This document shows positions 18,745 through 29,046 of a DNA stretch of 64,000 bases, one piece after another. The DNA is taken from NCBI GenBank assembly GCA_029257405.1, contig JARIBO010000055.1, forward strand, positions 186,001-250,000. Direction: 5' to 3'. Within the stretch, counting starts at the first letter, position 1; every line of letters starts with the position of its first letter. The notes beneath the pieces were generated by a model. It had not been told where the DNA came from and did no database searches. It worked only from the letters and a program-made list of their open reading frames with translations. The translations under genes and the position numbers were made by a program. Source of the stretch: Caryophanales bacterium (GTDB lineage: Bacteria; Bacillota; Bacilli; Bacillales; Amphibacillaceae).

Positions 18745-20149
18745 TATTCGCACCTCCTTTAGCTTCTTTTTGATCGAACGGATCTTTTGAATCCTCAGGA
18801 GTTGGAAGTTCATCGAAATCTGTTTTCTTAATATGTCTCACATAAAGATAAATTGATACAGCTGCTAAAACTGCGTACATTAAATTAAATGCAATTAATG
18901 AAAATAACATCTCGCCGGCTGTTACAGAAGGTGAAATTGCATCTTCTGTTTTCATTAAGCCAAACACAACGAATGGCTGACGTCCCATTTCAGTCATAAT
19001 CCAACCTGTTGAGTTAGCAATAAATGGTAAGGCAATTGCTACTATCATTACTTTTAAATAAAGTGTTTTTTCTAAGATTTTATCTTTTCTTAGAGCATAA
19101 ATACCATATAAACCTAGTAAGATCATTACACTACCCGACCCAACCATCGCTCTAAAGCTCCAGAACAATGTTTTGACTGGTGGGATATAATTTCCTGGAC
19201 CATACTCTTTTTCATATCTTTCTTGTATTTGATTAAGTCCTTCAAGTGATCCACTGAATTCGTCATATGCAAAAAAGCTAAGTAAGTATGGAAGTTCTAA
19301 TGATAATGTATTTTCTTTTTTGTCAGTATCTATATTTGCAACGAGCGTAAATGGTGCGGGATCTCCACTTGTATCCCACTGAGCTTCTGCTGCTGCAAGT
19401 TTCATTGGTTGTGCTTCAACAATATACTGAGCTTGTAAATGCCCTGTAAATAATGTAAGGAAGACAACTACTGCTCCTAAAGTGATCGATATCTTAAATG
19501 ATCGTACAAACATATCAAGATTTTCTTTTTTAACCATTTTATAAGCACTAATTCCTGCTACTAAAAATGCACCTGTAGCAATTGACGTTAATAAAACGTG
19601 TGGGAATTGTGACCACAGATGTGGATTTAATAAAATCTCACTTATACTAGTCATTTGAGCTCGTCCATCTACTTGTTCAAATCCTACTGGGTTTTGCATA
19701 AAGGAGTTCGCTGATAATATCCAAAATGCGGATAAAACTGTTCCAAAGGAGACTAACCAAATTGAAATTAAGTGTACTCTCTTTGATAAACGATCCCAAC
19801 CAAACACCCAAATACCTAAGAATGTTGATTCTAAGAAAAACGCTGCTAAAGCTTCAATTGCGAGTGATGGTCCAAATACGTCCCCAACAAATCTTGAATA
19901 CGTCGACCAGTTCATCCCGAATTGGAACTCTTGTAAAATCCCTGTAACAACACCTACTGCAAAGTTAATTAGAAATAATACTCCCCAAAACTTTGCCATT
20001 CTCTTATAAACATCTTCGCCTTTAAAATAATAAATTGTTTGCATAATGGCAATTAATAAAGCTAAACCAATTGATATTGGCACGAAAAAATAATGGAAAA
20101 TTGTCGTTGATGCAAATTGTAACCTTGCTATAACTAAAGCATCCAGCAT
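18734..20149 (-). CDS. cydA: Cytochrome bd ubiquinol oxidase subunit I
   Basis: LDALVIARLQFASTTIFHYFFVPISIGLA; GWIMTEMGRQPFVV; start at MLDALV. Confidence 0.95.
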   Translation of the reverse strand: MLDALVIARLQFASTTIFHYFFVPISIGLALLIAIMQTIYYFKGEDVYKRMAKFWGVLFLINFAVGVVTGILQEFQFGMNWSTYSRFVGDVFGPSLAIEALAAFFLESTFLGIWVFGWDRLSKRVHLISIWLVSFGTVLSAFWILSANSFMQNPVGFEQVDGRAQMTSISEILLNPHLWSQFPHVLLTSIATGAFLVAGISAYKMVKKENLDMFVRSFKISITLGAVVVFLTLFTGHLQAQYIVEAQPMKLAAAEAQWDTSGDPAPFTLVANIDTDKKENTLSLELPYLLSFFAYDEFSGSLEGLNQIQERYEKEYGPGNYIPPVKTLFWSFRAMVGSGSVMILLGLYGIYALRKDKILEKTLYLKVMIVAIALPFIANSTGWIMTEMGRQPFVVFGLMKTEDAISPSVTAGEMLFSLIAFNLMYAVLAAVSIYLYVRHIKKTDFDELPTPEDSKDPFDQKEAKGGANIGS

Positions 20150-20285
20150 AAAAATCTCAACCCCTCTCACATAATGGAAATCAAAAAATATACATGTTAA
20201 TTTCTCTTTAAATAAAAGCTCTTATATTAGTGTAACTCACTTACTTAACAATATTCCTTTATTTAGTTACAATCTAAAGGCGGTT

Positions 20286-20303
20286 TTATGACGATATTAT
20301 GAC
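20286..20303. promoter_or_regulatory. Candidate response-regulator direct-repeat site upstream of cydABDC
   Basis: TTATGAC-GATA-TTATGAC, perfect heptamer repeat with 11-bp period. Confidence 0.4.
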
Positions 20304-20371
20304 AAATGTAAATTATTTCTTTTATAAGCTTGTTTAGTTGACAACTTTGTTTTTTAATTAATTTTATAATG

Positions 20372-20401
20372 AAAAAAAGTGAGTTTTCCCTCACTTTTTT
20401 T
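20372..20401 (-). terminator. Intrinsic terminator overlapping 3' end of the 87-aa ORF
   Basis: AAAAAAAGTGAG/CTCACTTTTTTT; stop TGA lies in the stem. Confidence 0.8.
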
Positions 20402-20654
20402 CTTCTTGCTTATCTTTTTTATCTTCTAGAACAATTATATTAGATTGACCTTTTCTTTGTTTATATTTATTTTTAAAAAATATGACAAGTAAAAATAATA
20501 GCCATGATGTAACGACATAATAAATAATAACGCCTGAACCGTCCATTTTCTTAAAGAAGATAGACATACCTATCCAAATAATTGTTACTGCAATAATTTG
20601 ATAACCAAAAAATTTATTTTCATCTACTTTCAATTTTGGCAACTCCTTTAACAT
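20391..20654 (-). CDS. Small hypothetical membrane protein
   Basis: 87 aa, two TM segments, Lys/Glu-rich tail. Confidence 0.6.
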   Translation of the reverse strand: MLKELPKLKVDENKFFGYQIIAVTIIWIGMSIFFKKMDGSGVIIYYVVTSWLLFLLVIFFKNKYKQRKGQSNIIVLEDKKDKQEEKK

Positions 20655-20704
20655 ATACTATCTATATTTTAACTGAGTTAAAGAAGTTTAGCAAAAATGC
20701 TTAA

Positions 20705-21175
20705 TTATTCTTTTAGCATTTTTTGTAAATTTGCCATCTCTATCGCTGCTTTTGCTGCGTCTGATCCTTTGTTTCCTGCTTTTGTTCCTGCTCTTTCTAT
20801 CGCTTGTTCAATTGTATCTGTTGTAAGTACACCAAATATAACTGGTTTATTAGTAACGCTTGAAGCGCGAGCTACCCCACTTGCTGTTTCACCACATACA
20901 TAATCAAAATGAGGTGTTGCCCCGCGAATAACTGCCCCTAAAGTAATAACTGCATCATATTCTGACTTTTGGGCCATTGTTTCAGCAATTAGTGGAATCT
21001 CAAATGCACCCGGTACATAAGCGATGTCAATATTAGCTTGGTCTAATCCATGTTGTTTTAATGTATCTACAGCACCATCTACTAATTTATTTGTTATAAA
21101 TTCGTTAAATCTTCCAGCCACAATACCTATTTTTAAATCCGTTCCGACAAGTGATCCAATAAATGTTTTTTTCAT
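20705..21175 (-). CDS. ribH: 6,7-dimethyl-8-ribityllumazine synthase
   Basis: [46 protein letters not shown]. Confidence 0.95.
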   Translation of the reverse strand: MKKTFIGSLVGTDLKIGIVAGRFNEFITNKLVDGAVDTLKQHGLDQANIDIAYVPGAFEIPLIAETMAQKSEYDAVITLGAVIRGATPHFDYVCGETASGVARASSVTNKPVIFGVLTTDTIEQAIERAGTKAGNKGSDAAKAAIEMANLQKMLKE

Positions 21176-21195
21176 TATGATTCCTCCTAATTATA

Positions 21196-22386
21196 TTAAG
21201 TAAATATATGACCCATTTTTTCTATTTTAGTTTCAATGTATTTTTTATTTTCTTCTGTTTTACCAACTTGCAAATCGCTTCTTTTAACTACCTTAATCCC
21301 ATTATTTTCTAAAGCTATCATTTTTCTTGGATTGTTTGTTAATAATTCTACTTCACTTATATTTAGATCTTTTAAAATCTGACTTGCTAATTCATATTCT
21401 CTTAAATCAGCCGGAAAGCCTAGAGCTTCATTTGCTTCTACAGTATCTAACCCACCATCTTGTAACTGATATGCTTTTAATTTATTAATTAAACCAATGC
21501 CTCTTCCTTCTTGACGCATGTAAATTAATACACCATTACTTGAATCATGAATGATTTTCAAACTTGCTTCTAATTGAGGTCCGCAATCACAACGGTTTGA
21601 ATTAAACACGTCGCCAGTTAAGCATTCCGAATGAATTCGAACAATTGGAAGCGTGTCTGAATCCATTTCTCCTTTTACAATTGCTAAATGTTCTTTATTA
21701 TCTAATGAATTTGAATATCCATATATTTTAAATTCACCAAATTTAGTTGGTAAATCCGTAACAACTTCTCTATTAATCTGAATTTCATTTTTCTTTTTAT
21801 AACGTACAAGGTCTTCAATCGTAATTAGTTTTAAATCAAGTCGCTTAGCTAATTCAATTAAGTCAGGTACACGTGCCATATGTCCATCTTCTTTAATAAT
21901 TTCGCAGATAACCGCAGACGGAGCCTCACCACTTAAGCTTGCTAAATCTACTGCTGCTTCTGTATGGCCTTCTCGCGCTAAAACACCACCTGACTTAGCA
22001 ACTAGTGGAAATATATGTCCTGGACGTTTAAATTGTTCTGGTTTACTATTTTTATCAACCATTGCTTTGATTGTGTCAGCGCGCTCATAAGCACTGATGC
22101 CAGTCGTCGTTGTTTCAAAATCAATACTTTCTGTAAAAGCAGTACCTAATGGATCAGTGTTTGTCGTCACCATTTTGTTTAACCCGAGTTGTTCACCAAT
22201 CTCTTCAGTAATAGAAACACATACAAGTCCACGCCCTTCTGTAATCATCAGATTAATAATTTCTGGTGTTATTGAACTTGATAGAGCAACAAAATCACCT
22301 TCATTTTCTCTACTTTCATCATCAACCACAATCACTGGTTTTCCTTGTTTTAAATCTATGATTGCTTCATCAATTGTATTAAACAT
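21196..22386 (-). CDS. ribBA: Bifunctional DHBP synthase/GTP cyclohydrolase II
   Basis: [44 protein letters not shown]. Confidence 0.96.
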   Translation of the reverse strand: MFNTIDEAIIDLKQGKPVIVVDDESRENEGDFVALSSSITPEIINLMITEGRGLVCVSITEEIGEQLGLNKMVTTNTDPLGTAFTESIDFETTTTGISAYERADTIKAMVDKNSKPEQFKRPGHIFPLVAKSGGVLAREGHTEAAVDLASLSGEAPSAVICEIIKEDGHMARVPDLIELAKRLDLKLITIEDLVRYKKKNEIQINREVVTDLPTKFGEFKIYGYSNSLDNKEHLAIVKGEMDSDTLPIVRIHSECLTGDVFNSNRCDCGPQLEASLKIIHDSSNGVLIYMRQEGRGIGLINKLKAYQLQDGGLDTVEANEALGFPADLREYELASQILKDLNISEVELLTNNPRKMIALENNGIKVVKRSDLQVGKTEENKKYIETKIEKMGHIFT

Positions 22387-22990
22387 ACATATTTTCCTCT
22401 CTTGTAGTTAATAGATTTTCCACATGTTTAGCTAATAAATCACATTCTATATTCACATTGTTACCTACTACTTTACTTCCTAAGACCGTATGATTAACAG
22501 TATGGGGAATGAGCGAAATCATAAGTTCTTCATCTTTAATTCCAAAGACAGTTAAACTAATTCCATCTATTGTAACTGACCCTTTATTGATTAAATATCT
22601 AGATAAATCTCTAGGTATTCGAATCTTGTAATAAATTGCATTTTCTTTTTTTTCTATGTTTATAATTTCGCCTACTCCATCAACGTGACCTGTAACGAAA
22701 TGACCGCCTAAACGTGTTGTAACTAACATGGCACGTTCTAAATTAACAAAACTTCCTTGTTTTAATTGATTAATCGTTGTTGCTTTAACTGTTTCAGGCA
22801 TAACATCTACTTGAAATGTGTCATCACTAAACTCCGTAACAGTCAAACATACACCATCAACACTAATACTATCGCCAAGCTTGATATCTTCCATTATTTT
22901 TTTAGCTTCTATTTCAAATTCAAAGGCTAGCTTAGAATTTTGTTTTACTTTTTGGACTTTTCCTTTTTCTTCGACGATTCCGGTAAACAT
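22379..22990 (-). CDS. ribE: Riboflavin synthase alpha chain
   Basis: [33 protein letters not shown]. Confidence 0.96.
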   Translation of the reverse strand: MFTGIVEEKGKVQKVKQNSKLAFEFEIEAKKIMEDIKLGDSISVDGVCLTVTEFSDDTFQVDVMPETVKATTINQLKQGSFVNLERAMLVTTRLGGHFVTGHVDGVGEIINIEKKENAIYYKIRIPRDLSRYLINKGSVTIDGISLTVFGIKDEELMISLIPHTVNHTVLGSKVVGNNVNIECDLLAKHVENLLTTREENMYV

Positions 22991-24081
22991 TATAACCCTA
23001 CTTTCTTTGAAACTATTTTTAAATCTTTTCCAATTTGTTTTACTTCTTTAATTTCTAACTTAAAAGCGTCTGCTAATTTACTGATTCCTAAACCACGAAA
23101 TGATGTAGGTGCAGTTTCTCCACCAATTAATTTAGGCGCGATATAAGTAAAGACTTCGTCAATTAACCCAGCTTGTAAAAAAGAACCATTTACTGTTGAA
23201 CCACCCTCAACATAGACACTTCTTACTTCATGACGATGTAAAATATTAAGTACCTCCGTTAAATTAACATGTGTAGATTCTGTTTGGAATATTCGGACAT
23301 TTTCATGTGCTTCAAATCGCTCAATTAATTCATTCTGAACGTTGCTACCTACAAATAGCCATGTTGCTGCAGCCTTATCGGTAATAAGTTTACTCGTAAT
23401 TGGCGTTCTTAAACTTGTATCTAAAATCAACCGAATGGGCTGTTCATTTATTTCAGCAAGACGCACAGTTAACTCTGGATCGTCCTTAATAACTGTATTA
23501 ACGCCTACTAAAATACTATCATGTAAATATCTATCTTTATGAACTTCAATTCTTGCTTCACTTGAAGTAATCCATTTACTCTCTCCGGTATATGTAGCGA
23601 TTTTCCCATCTAATGAAGTCGCTTGTTTTAGTGTAATAAAAGGACGTTTTTTAGTCATACTTGTAAAGAAATATTTATTGATTTCTTTTGCCCTTTCTTC
23701 TAAGAGCCCTATTTCAACTTCAATACCAGCAGTTGTTAATTTTTTTACACCTTTTCCTGACACTTTTTCATTCGGATCTAATGTCGCGATAATTATTTTT
23801 TTTAACTTATGTTGTATTATTAAATCAGCACACGCTTCAGTTCTTCCTTTATGAGAACAAGGTTCTAATGTCACATACATAGTTGCGCCGTTTGCTTCCT
23901 CTTTAGCCATTTCCAAAGCATTTTTTTCTGCATGTGCGTCGCCTGCTTTTAAATGTGCCCCTAAACCGATAATTTTATTGTTTTTTACAATAACAGCACC
24001 TACTACTGGATTAGGACTGGTTTGTCCTAGTGTGCCCTCTGCTAAATCTAACGCCATATTCATATAATAAAAATCATTCAT
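22990..24081 (-). CDS. ribD: Bifunctional deaminase/reductase RibD
   Basis: GAHLKAGDAHAEKNAL, TLEPCSHKGRTEACAD, C-terminal reductase domain. Confidence 0.96.
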   Translation of the reverse strand: MNDFYYMNMALDLAEGTLGQTSPNPVVGAVIVKNNKIIGLGAHLKAGDAHAEKNALEMAKEEANGATMYVTLEPCSHKGRTEACADLIIQHKLKKIIIATLDPNEKVSGKGVKKLTTAGIEVEIGLLEERAKEINKYFFTSMTKKRPFITLKQATSLDGKIATYTGESKWITSSEARIEVHKDRYLHDSILVGVNTVIKDDPELTVRLAEINEQPIRLILDTSLRTPITSKLITDKAAATWLFVGSNVQNELIERFEAHENVRIFQTESTHVNLTEVLNILHRHEVRSVYVEGGSTVNGSFLQAGLIDEVFTYIAPKLIGGETAPTSFRGLGISKLADAFKLEIKEVKQIGKDLKIVSKKVGL

Positions 24082-24107
24082 AATAATCCCTCCCTTTTAT
24101 TTTTACA

Positions 24108-24141
24108 ATAAAAAAAGACCTCTGAAAATTCATTCAGAGAT
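24108..24141 (-). terminator. Expression-platform terminator of FMN riboswitch
   Basis: Minus CTCTGAATGAATTTTCAGAG followed by TCTTTTTTT. Confidence 0.85.
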
Positions 24142-24228
24142 CAATTGGGTAGAGTTAATAAATATATACAATAAACTTATAAATATGGCTCTTTGCCAAC
24201 TTAAATAAGCATGCATACATAAATTGAT

Positions 24229-24364
24229 TCTTCTCCCATCCAGACTTTAACTGTCGGCTCTGGAATTTAACCAGATCAGCCATATAGCAAAGGTGCCATA
24301 CAGGTCACGGGCTCAGAAGTAAACACTTCCTTACCGTCGATTGGGAATTTCACCCACCCCGAAG
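24229..24364 (-). ncRNA. FMN riboswitch (RFN element) upstream of ribDEBAH
   Basis: Minus strand CTTCGGGGTGGGTGAAATTCCCAATCGACGGTAAGG...GAGCCCGTGACC...TGGTTAAATTCCAGAGCCGACAGTTAAAGTCTGGATGGGAGAAGAA. Confidence 0.97.
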
Positions 24365-24462
24365 AATTTTTATTGTAGTTCAAGCTTAGCTTACTTTAAA
24401 TAAATACGCAAGCGCGTTTAATTCATGTTAAAATAAATATAGTTTAGTTAGGAGGTAAATAA

Positions 24463-24777
24463 ATGGATAATCTTTTAAATACCTATTTAAAATTAGAAGA
24501 AAAATTAAAGATGGAGTACATGTTAAAAGAACATATTTATATTACTTATTATGCGGATATTTCTGACTTTAAAAAAGATATGTTTTTCTTAAATGATAAC
24601 GAATTAAATGAGTTTTTTATTGATTATCAGCTTGATAAATATAATTTTACAAAAGAATTTATTATCTTATATAACCAGCCGCTTGATTCATATATTTTAT
24701 GGACCGATGCTGATAACTTAAATTCTATTTTAAATTACTTCACCAATAACGATAGATATAAACAGTTTATTGTATAG
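24463..24777 (+). CDS. Hypothetical 104-aa protein
   Basis: GGAGG SD; acidic/aromatic-rich; 3' end overlaps the convergent HK gene by 11 nt. Confidence 0.6.
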   Translation: MDNLLNTYLKLEEKLKMEYMLKEHIYITYYADISDFKKDMFFLNDNELNEFFIDYQLDKYNFTKEFIILYNQPLDSYILWTDADNLNSILNYFTNNDRYKQFIV

Positions 24778-25849
24778 GTAATTTTACAATAAATTCATTA
24801 TAATCATCTCTACTCATAATTTCTAAAGAGCCCTCGTGAAACTCTACAATGTCACGTACAATTGATAAACCAAGACCCGTTCCACCTGTATGTCGATTAC
24901 GTGATGGATCTGTTCGATAAAATCGATTAAATAGTTTATCTTTTTCTTCTTCAGATAATTTCTCACTTATTCCACCAATCGTTAATTCATACATATCATC
25001 AATTACACGACCACTAATATCTATTGCTTGTTGATTTACATTATACTTAATCGCGTTATCAATTAAATTACTGACTAATTGCTTTATACTCTCGTTATGT
25101 GCGCTTAACTCACAATTTTCAAGAGAAACGTTTAATGTAATATTAGAATTATTTATTTCCCATTCAAACATTTTTAATGTTTCTTTGATAACTTCATTAA
25201 TCCAGATTCTTTCTAACTGTTTATCTTTTAATGATTGAGTTAAATCAATATCATTAATTTGATCAATTTGTTCGATAAGGGAAGTTAATCGATTTGCTTC
25301 TAAATAAAGTGAAGCAAATAAATCAGAGTCCCCTTCAATTGTTCCCGTTTTTAAAGCATGAAGATAACCTTGCAAATTAGCAACTGGCGTTCTAATTTCA
25401 TGTGATAAATTTGTAATAAGCTTTTCTCTTTGTACATGATTTTCTTTTAGTTGATTTGTTAAATCGTTATAATGGGTAATCAGTTGACCAACTTCATCAT
25501 TTGACGTCACTTCAATTGCTTCTGGGTAAGACCCTTTGGTTAATGTTTTAGTCGCTTCAATTAATTGTTTAATTGGACCAACTAAACGCTTTGTAAAATA
25601 ATAATGTAGTACACTACTAACCAAAACGCCGCCCACTGTAAATACTAATAAGTATTGATATAATGTTGCGTTAAATTGTTTTTGCCGCTGCAAAGATAGC
25701 GAGCCCATTCCCTCAACTAAAAAACAAGCTGTATTATAGATCGCAAAGCTACTTAAACTAATAGCAAGGCCAATAATAAATATATTTAAAAATGTAAGAC
25801 GCCAAAGAAACCCTTTAGGAATCGAAAATCGTTTTTTATTTTTTGACAA
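24767..25849 (-). CDS. Sensor histidine kinase (HAMP-HisKA-HATPase)
   Basis: NLSHEIRTPVANLQGYLHAL; RNRHTGGTGLGLSIVRDIVEFHEG; short extracytoplasmic loop. Confidence 0.93.
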   Translation of the reverse strand: MSKNKKRFSIPKGFLWRLTFLNIFIIGLAISLSSFAIYNTACFLVEGMGSLSLQRQKQFNATLYQYLLVFTVGGVLVSSVLHYYFTKRLVGPIKQLIEATKTLTKGSYPEAIEVTSNDEVGQLITHYNDLTNQLKENHVQREKLITNLSHEIRTPVANLQGYLHALKTGTIEGDSDLFASLYLEANRLTSLIEQIDQINDIDLTQSLKDKQLERIWINEVIKETLKMFEWEINNSNITLNVSLENCELSAHNESIKQLVSNLIDNAIKYNVNQQAIDISGRVIDDMYELTIGGISEKLSEEEKDKLFNRFYRTDPSRNRHTGGTGLGLSIVRDIVEFHEGSLEIMSRDDYNEFIVKLPIQ

Positions 25850-26522
25850 TTTTATACCCCATTCCTCGCACGGTTAAGATACGTTTAGGTTCGGCAGGAA
25901 TATCTTCAATTTTTTCACGCAGCTTTTTAATATGCGCATCAATTGTTCGGTCTAATATATTTTGTTCATGAAAAGCATATAATTCATTTACTAATTTCTC
26001 CCGGGAAAAAACATGATTTGGATGTTGCATGAAGTACTGGAGTAATTTGAATTCAAAACTAGTTAAATTGACTAATTGGCCATTTAAAAATACTTCACCC
26101 ATTTTTGGTTTAAGTACTAGTCCATCAAAAGCTAATTGCTCACTAGGTTGGTGTGTTCTTCGAAGTAGTGCTTGTATTTGCGCAATTAATTCATCTGGAT
26201 TAAATGGTTTAGTGAGATAACTATCTGCTCCAATATTCAAACCTGTGATCTTATCAGATGTTTTCGTTTTTGCAGTAAGCATAATAATCGCAGTATCATA
26301 ATCTGACTTATCTTCTCTTAACCACCGGCAAAATTCTTCTCCACTTACTTTCGGTAACATTAAATCAAGCACAATTAAACAAGGATGTTCATTTTCATAA
26401 ACATCCTTGGCCATTTCACCATCAATAGCGATAGCGACATTATAATTATTTTTTTCTAAATAAAGTTTGATTAAATTTCTAATCATCTTGTCATCTTCAA
26501 CAACCATAATTGTTTGTTGCAC
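25836..26522 (-). CDS. OmpR/PhoB-family response regulator
   Basis: Receiver LIVLDLMLPKVSGEEF and winged HTH LTSFEFKLLQYFMQHPNHVFSREKLV...VRGMGYKI. Confidence 0.95.
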   Translation of the reverse strand: MQQTIMVVEDDKMIRNLIKLYLEKNNYNVAIAIDGEMAKDVYENEHPCLIVLDLMLPKVSGEEFCRWLREDKSDYDTAIIMLTAKTKTSDKITGLNIGADSYLTKPFNPDELIAQIQALLRRTHQPSEQLAFDGLVLKPKMGEVFLNGQLVNLTSFEFKLLQYFMQHPNHVFSREKLVNELYAFHEQNILDRTIDAHIKKLREKIEDIPAEPKRILTVRGMGYKIVKK

Positions 26523-26550
26523 CAGAAACCACTCCTAGATAGCGTTTAAT

Positions 26551-27132
26551 TTATTCCATTTTATCTAGTTCTTGCACCATTAGCTCATAATTTAAAGCTC
26601 CAAAAGCCATGTTTTCTATAATTCCCTTTGAATTAATCATATAAGTCGTTGGAATCGGTTGAATACCATATTTAGTAGATACTTCTGAATCTTTATCTAA
26701 TAATACTTTAAAAGTGACACCATAATCGTCAATAAATTCTTCAACTTGTTCTATTTTACTTTCTGTATCGAATAAATCTACAGCTAAAATAGTTACATCT
26801 TTGTTTTCATGAAGCTTTTGCATATCGGGCATTTCTGCTCGACAAGGTGGACACCATGTTGCCCAGAAATTAAGCATAACTTTTTCACCACGGTAATCTG
26901 ATAACTTAACTGTCTCACCGTTCATCAGTTCAAGTTCAAAGTCTGGAGCCATTTCACCTTTTTCTAAACCTTCTTCAACATCTGGTAAGTTTGCATCAGA
27001 TGTATCTGCATTTGGATCAGCTGTAATACCTTGAAGATCTTCTGTGTCTGACGCTTTTTGGCTATCATAAAACTCCCAACCAGTCCAACCTAACATACCT
27101 AATATAACTACAATTATAATCCATTTTCTCAT
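26551..27132 (-). CDS. resA: Membrane-anchored thioredoxin-like (ResA-type) protein
   Basis: N-terminal TM; MLNFWATWCPPCRAEMPDMQKL. Confidence 0.85.
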   Translation of the reverse strand: MRKWIIIVVILGMLGWTGWEFYDSQKASDTEDLQGITADPNADTSDANLPDVEEGLEKGEMAPDFELELMNGETVKLSDYRGEKVMLNFWATWCPPCRAEMPDMQKLHENKDVTILAVDLFDTESKIEQVEEFIDDYGVTFKVLLDKDSEVSTKYGIQPIPTTYMINSKGIIENMAFGALNYELMVQELDKME

Positions 27133-27148
27133 TTATTATGTGCCTCCT

Positions 27149-27904
27149 TTATCCTAGTTTAGATAACCAAGTATCTTGGACTAAATCTAATAAAAATCCA
27201 GCAATACGTGGCATTTGTCCTGTAAATAAGACAATTCCCATTAATATCATGACTATTCCACCGAATTTCATAATTACATTACTCTTTTGTACAATCCACT
27301 TCGTTGAACCAATAAAGAATGTTAAGACTAAAAATGGAATGATAAATCCAATGACATACATAACTGTATAGACAATTCCTTGCGTAGGGTTACTTGCTGC
27401 AAGCAATAAAATTGAACCGAAGATTGGACCAATACAAGGTGTCCATCCTGCTGCAAAACCAAGGCCTACTAAAAACGTTCCTACATAACTTACGTTTGTT
27501 TTTTTATATTGGACACGCTTTTCTCTCATTAATGTTTTGATATTCAACCAACCACCAACAAAGAGTCCCATGACAATAATAAAAACCCCAGCAAGTTGCT
27601 GAATAAGAGTACCTGTACTCCCTGTTAAAATCCCACTTAACCATTTACCTAGAAAAGAAGCTCCCACTCCTAAACTTATAAATATAAGTGATACACCTAG
27701 TAAGAAGAATATTGAATGTGTTAAGAGTTTCTTCCTAACTTCTTTCGTTTGGTCACCTTGAATTTCCTTAACACTTACACCTGTAATATAAGATAAATAT
27801 GCCGGAAATATTGGTAATACACAAGGTGATAAAAATGATAATGCTCCTGCACCTAGTGCAAGTAACATCCCTAACAGTAAAAACGTATCTGTTTCAATTC
27901 CCAT
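27149..27904 (-). CDS. ccdA: CcdA-family thiol-disulfide transporter
   Basis: GALSFLSPCVLPIFPAYLSYITG; GLGFAAGWTPCIGPIFGSILLLA. Confidence 0.92.
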   Translation of the reverse strand: MGIETDTFLLLGMLLALGAGALSFLSPCVLPIFPAYLSYITGVSVKEIQGDQTKEVRKKLLTHSIFFLLGVSLIFISLGVGASFLGKWLSGILTGSTGTLIQQLAGVFIIVMGLFVGGWLNIKTLMREKRVQYKKTNVSYVGTFLVGLGFAAGWTPCIGPIFGSILLLAASNPTQGIVYTVMYVIGFIIPFLVLTFFIGSTKWIVQKSNVIMKFGGIVMILMGIVLFTGQMPRIAGFLLDLVQDTWLSKLG

Positions 27905-28548
27905 TATAAATCCACATCCTTTTTAATAATCAAACAATAAATTGCAATTAGAATCATTACCACAAAATAAATCGGATGAATCATATAATTAAATACTGTT
28001 GTATAATTATAAAGAAAAGCTAATATTAGTTTAGCTGACGACCAGACTATAACAAGTAGCAAATTCAAGTTATGAACTGAAATTTTTTCATTGAATAAAA
28101 GCTGGATACCGACTAGAATAATTAATAAAATTAAGTATGTCAGATTATTAGTCGTTCCATTATCAAGATAATTTATGAATTCAAATACGAAAGAAGCTCC
28201 GATAAATATTGGAATAAATGCTTCAATATATGTATTTAATGCTACTTTTTTCTTTCTAACATTTATAATAATATTAACTAATCCGATTACGCTTGCTACA
28301 TAAAACGCATTCGCATTACTTGGATAAGCTAAAATTGCTAAAGGATCATTAATAAATTTCGGTAAATTAACAAGTACTTTTCCAATCCAAATATAAATAA
28401 CGAAATTGATTAACAATGAAGACGTTGCTTCAATTTGTTTTTTTCGGATGATTTTAGATTGATTCGACTGAAAATAATAATAACCAATACCGATAATAAA
28501 ACTAGCAATTAAGATACCGATTGATTTTATTACTGTAATTGACGGCAT
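27904..28548 (-). CDS. Hypothetical multi-TM membrane protein, first gene of ccdA operon
   Basis: 214 aa, about 6 TM; abuts ccdA with 1-nt overlap. Confidence 0.65.
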   Translation of the reverse strand: MPSITVIKSIGILIASFIIGIGYYYFQSNQSKIIRKKQIEATSSLLINFVIYIWIGKVLVNLPKFINDPLAILAYPSNANAFYVASVIGLVNIIINVRKKKVALNTYIEAFIPIFIGASFVFEFINYLDNGTTNNLTYLILLIILVGIQLLFNEKISVHNLNLLLVIVWSSAKLILAFLYNYTTVFNYMIHPIYFVVMILIAIYCLIIKKDVDL

Positions 28549-28682
28549 AGGATTCCCCCAAACTTAACTCTAAAAACTAGTATAACCTACAATTATGAAA
28601 ATATGATGAATATAGTTTTATAAAAGAGAGTTCTGATAAACATTATGAAAATATGGTGACATTTCCTACTTAACACTACAAA

Positions 28683-28710
28683 AAACCTAATAGAAAATTC
28701 TATTAGGTTT
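28683..28710 (-). terminator. Intrinsic terminator
   Basis: AAACCTAATAGAA-aa-TTCTATTAGGTTT with T-tract on minus strand. Confidence 0.8.
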
Positions 28711-28718
28711 GTTTTATA

Positions 28719-29006
28719 TTATTCTGCTAGTAAATCTTGATCTTCTTTATTATGTTTCATTTTAGCTTCAATATATGAACATTCTGGAACAATTTTTTTA
28801 TTTTCTTCTCGAGCATAATCAGTAATTGTTTTATATAATTTACCAGCAATTCCTTGACCTCTTAATTCTTCAGATACAAATGTGTGATCAACAATGATTG
28901 TTGATTCATCTTTGTCTTTATATGTTACTTTAGCAATCGCACTTGCTTCATCGTCACCTATATAAAATTGATTGTGTCCTTTTTTAATTTCTGGCATAAT
29001 TACCAC
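28719..29006 (-). CDS. GNAT-type N-acetyltransferase (YjdJ-like)
   Basis: VDHTFVSEELRGQGIAGKLYKTITDYAREENKKIVPECSYIEAKMK. Confidence 0.88.
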   Translation of the reverse strand: MVIMPEIKKGHNQFYIGDDEASAIAKVTYKDKDESTIIVDHTFVSEELRGQGIAGKLYKTITDYAREENKKIVPECSYIEAKMKHNKEDQDLLAE

Positions 29007-29046
29007 TCCTTTTTGTATACTTTAACATATTATAACTTCTTTTTAA

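Noticed and set aside
20220-20275. Possible Rex box upstream of cydA (TTGTTAAGTAAGTGAGTTACA)
   Set aside because: Too many mismatches to TTGTGAAN6TTCACAA and not a good palindrome
22097-23146. Plus-strand ORFs antisense to ribBA/ribE/ribD
   Set aside because: Antisense to highly conserved genes, low-complexity Ser/Leu/Phe composition
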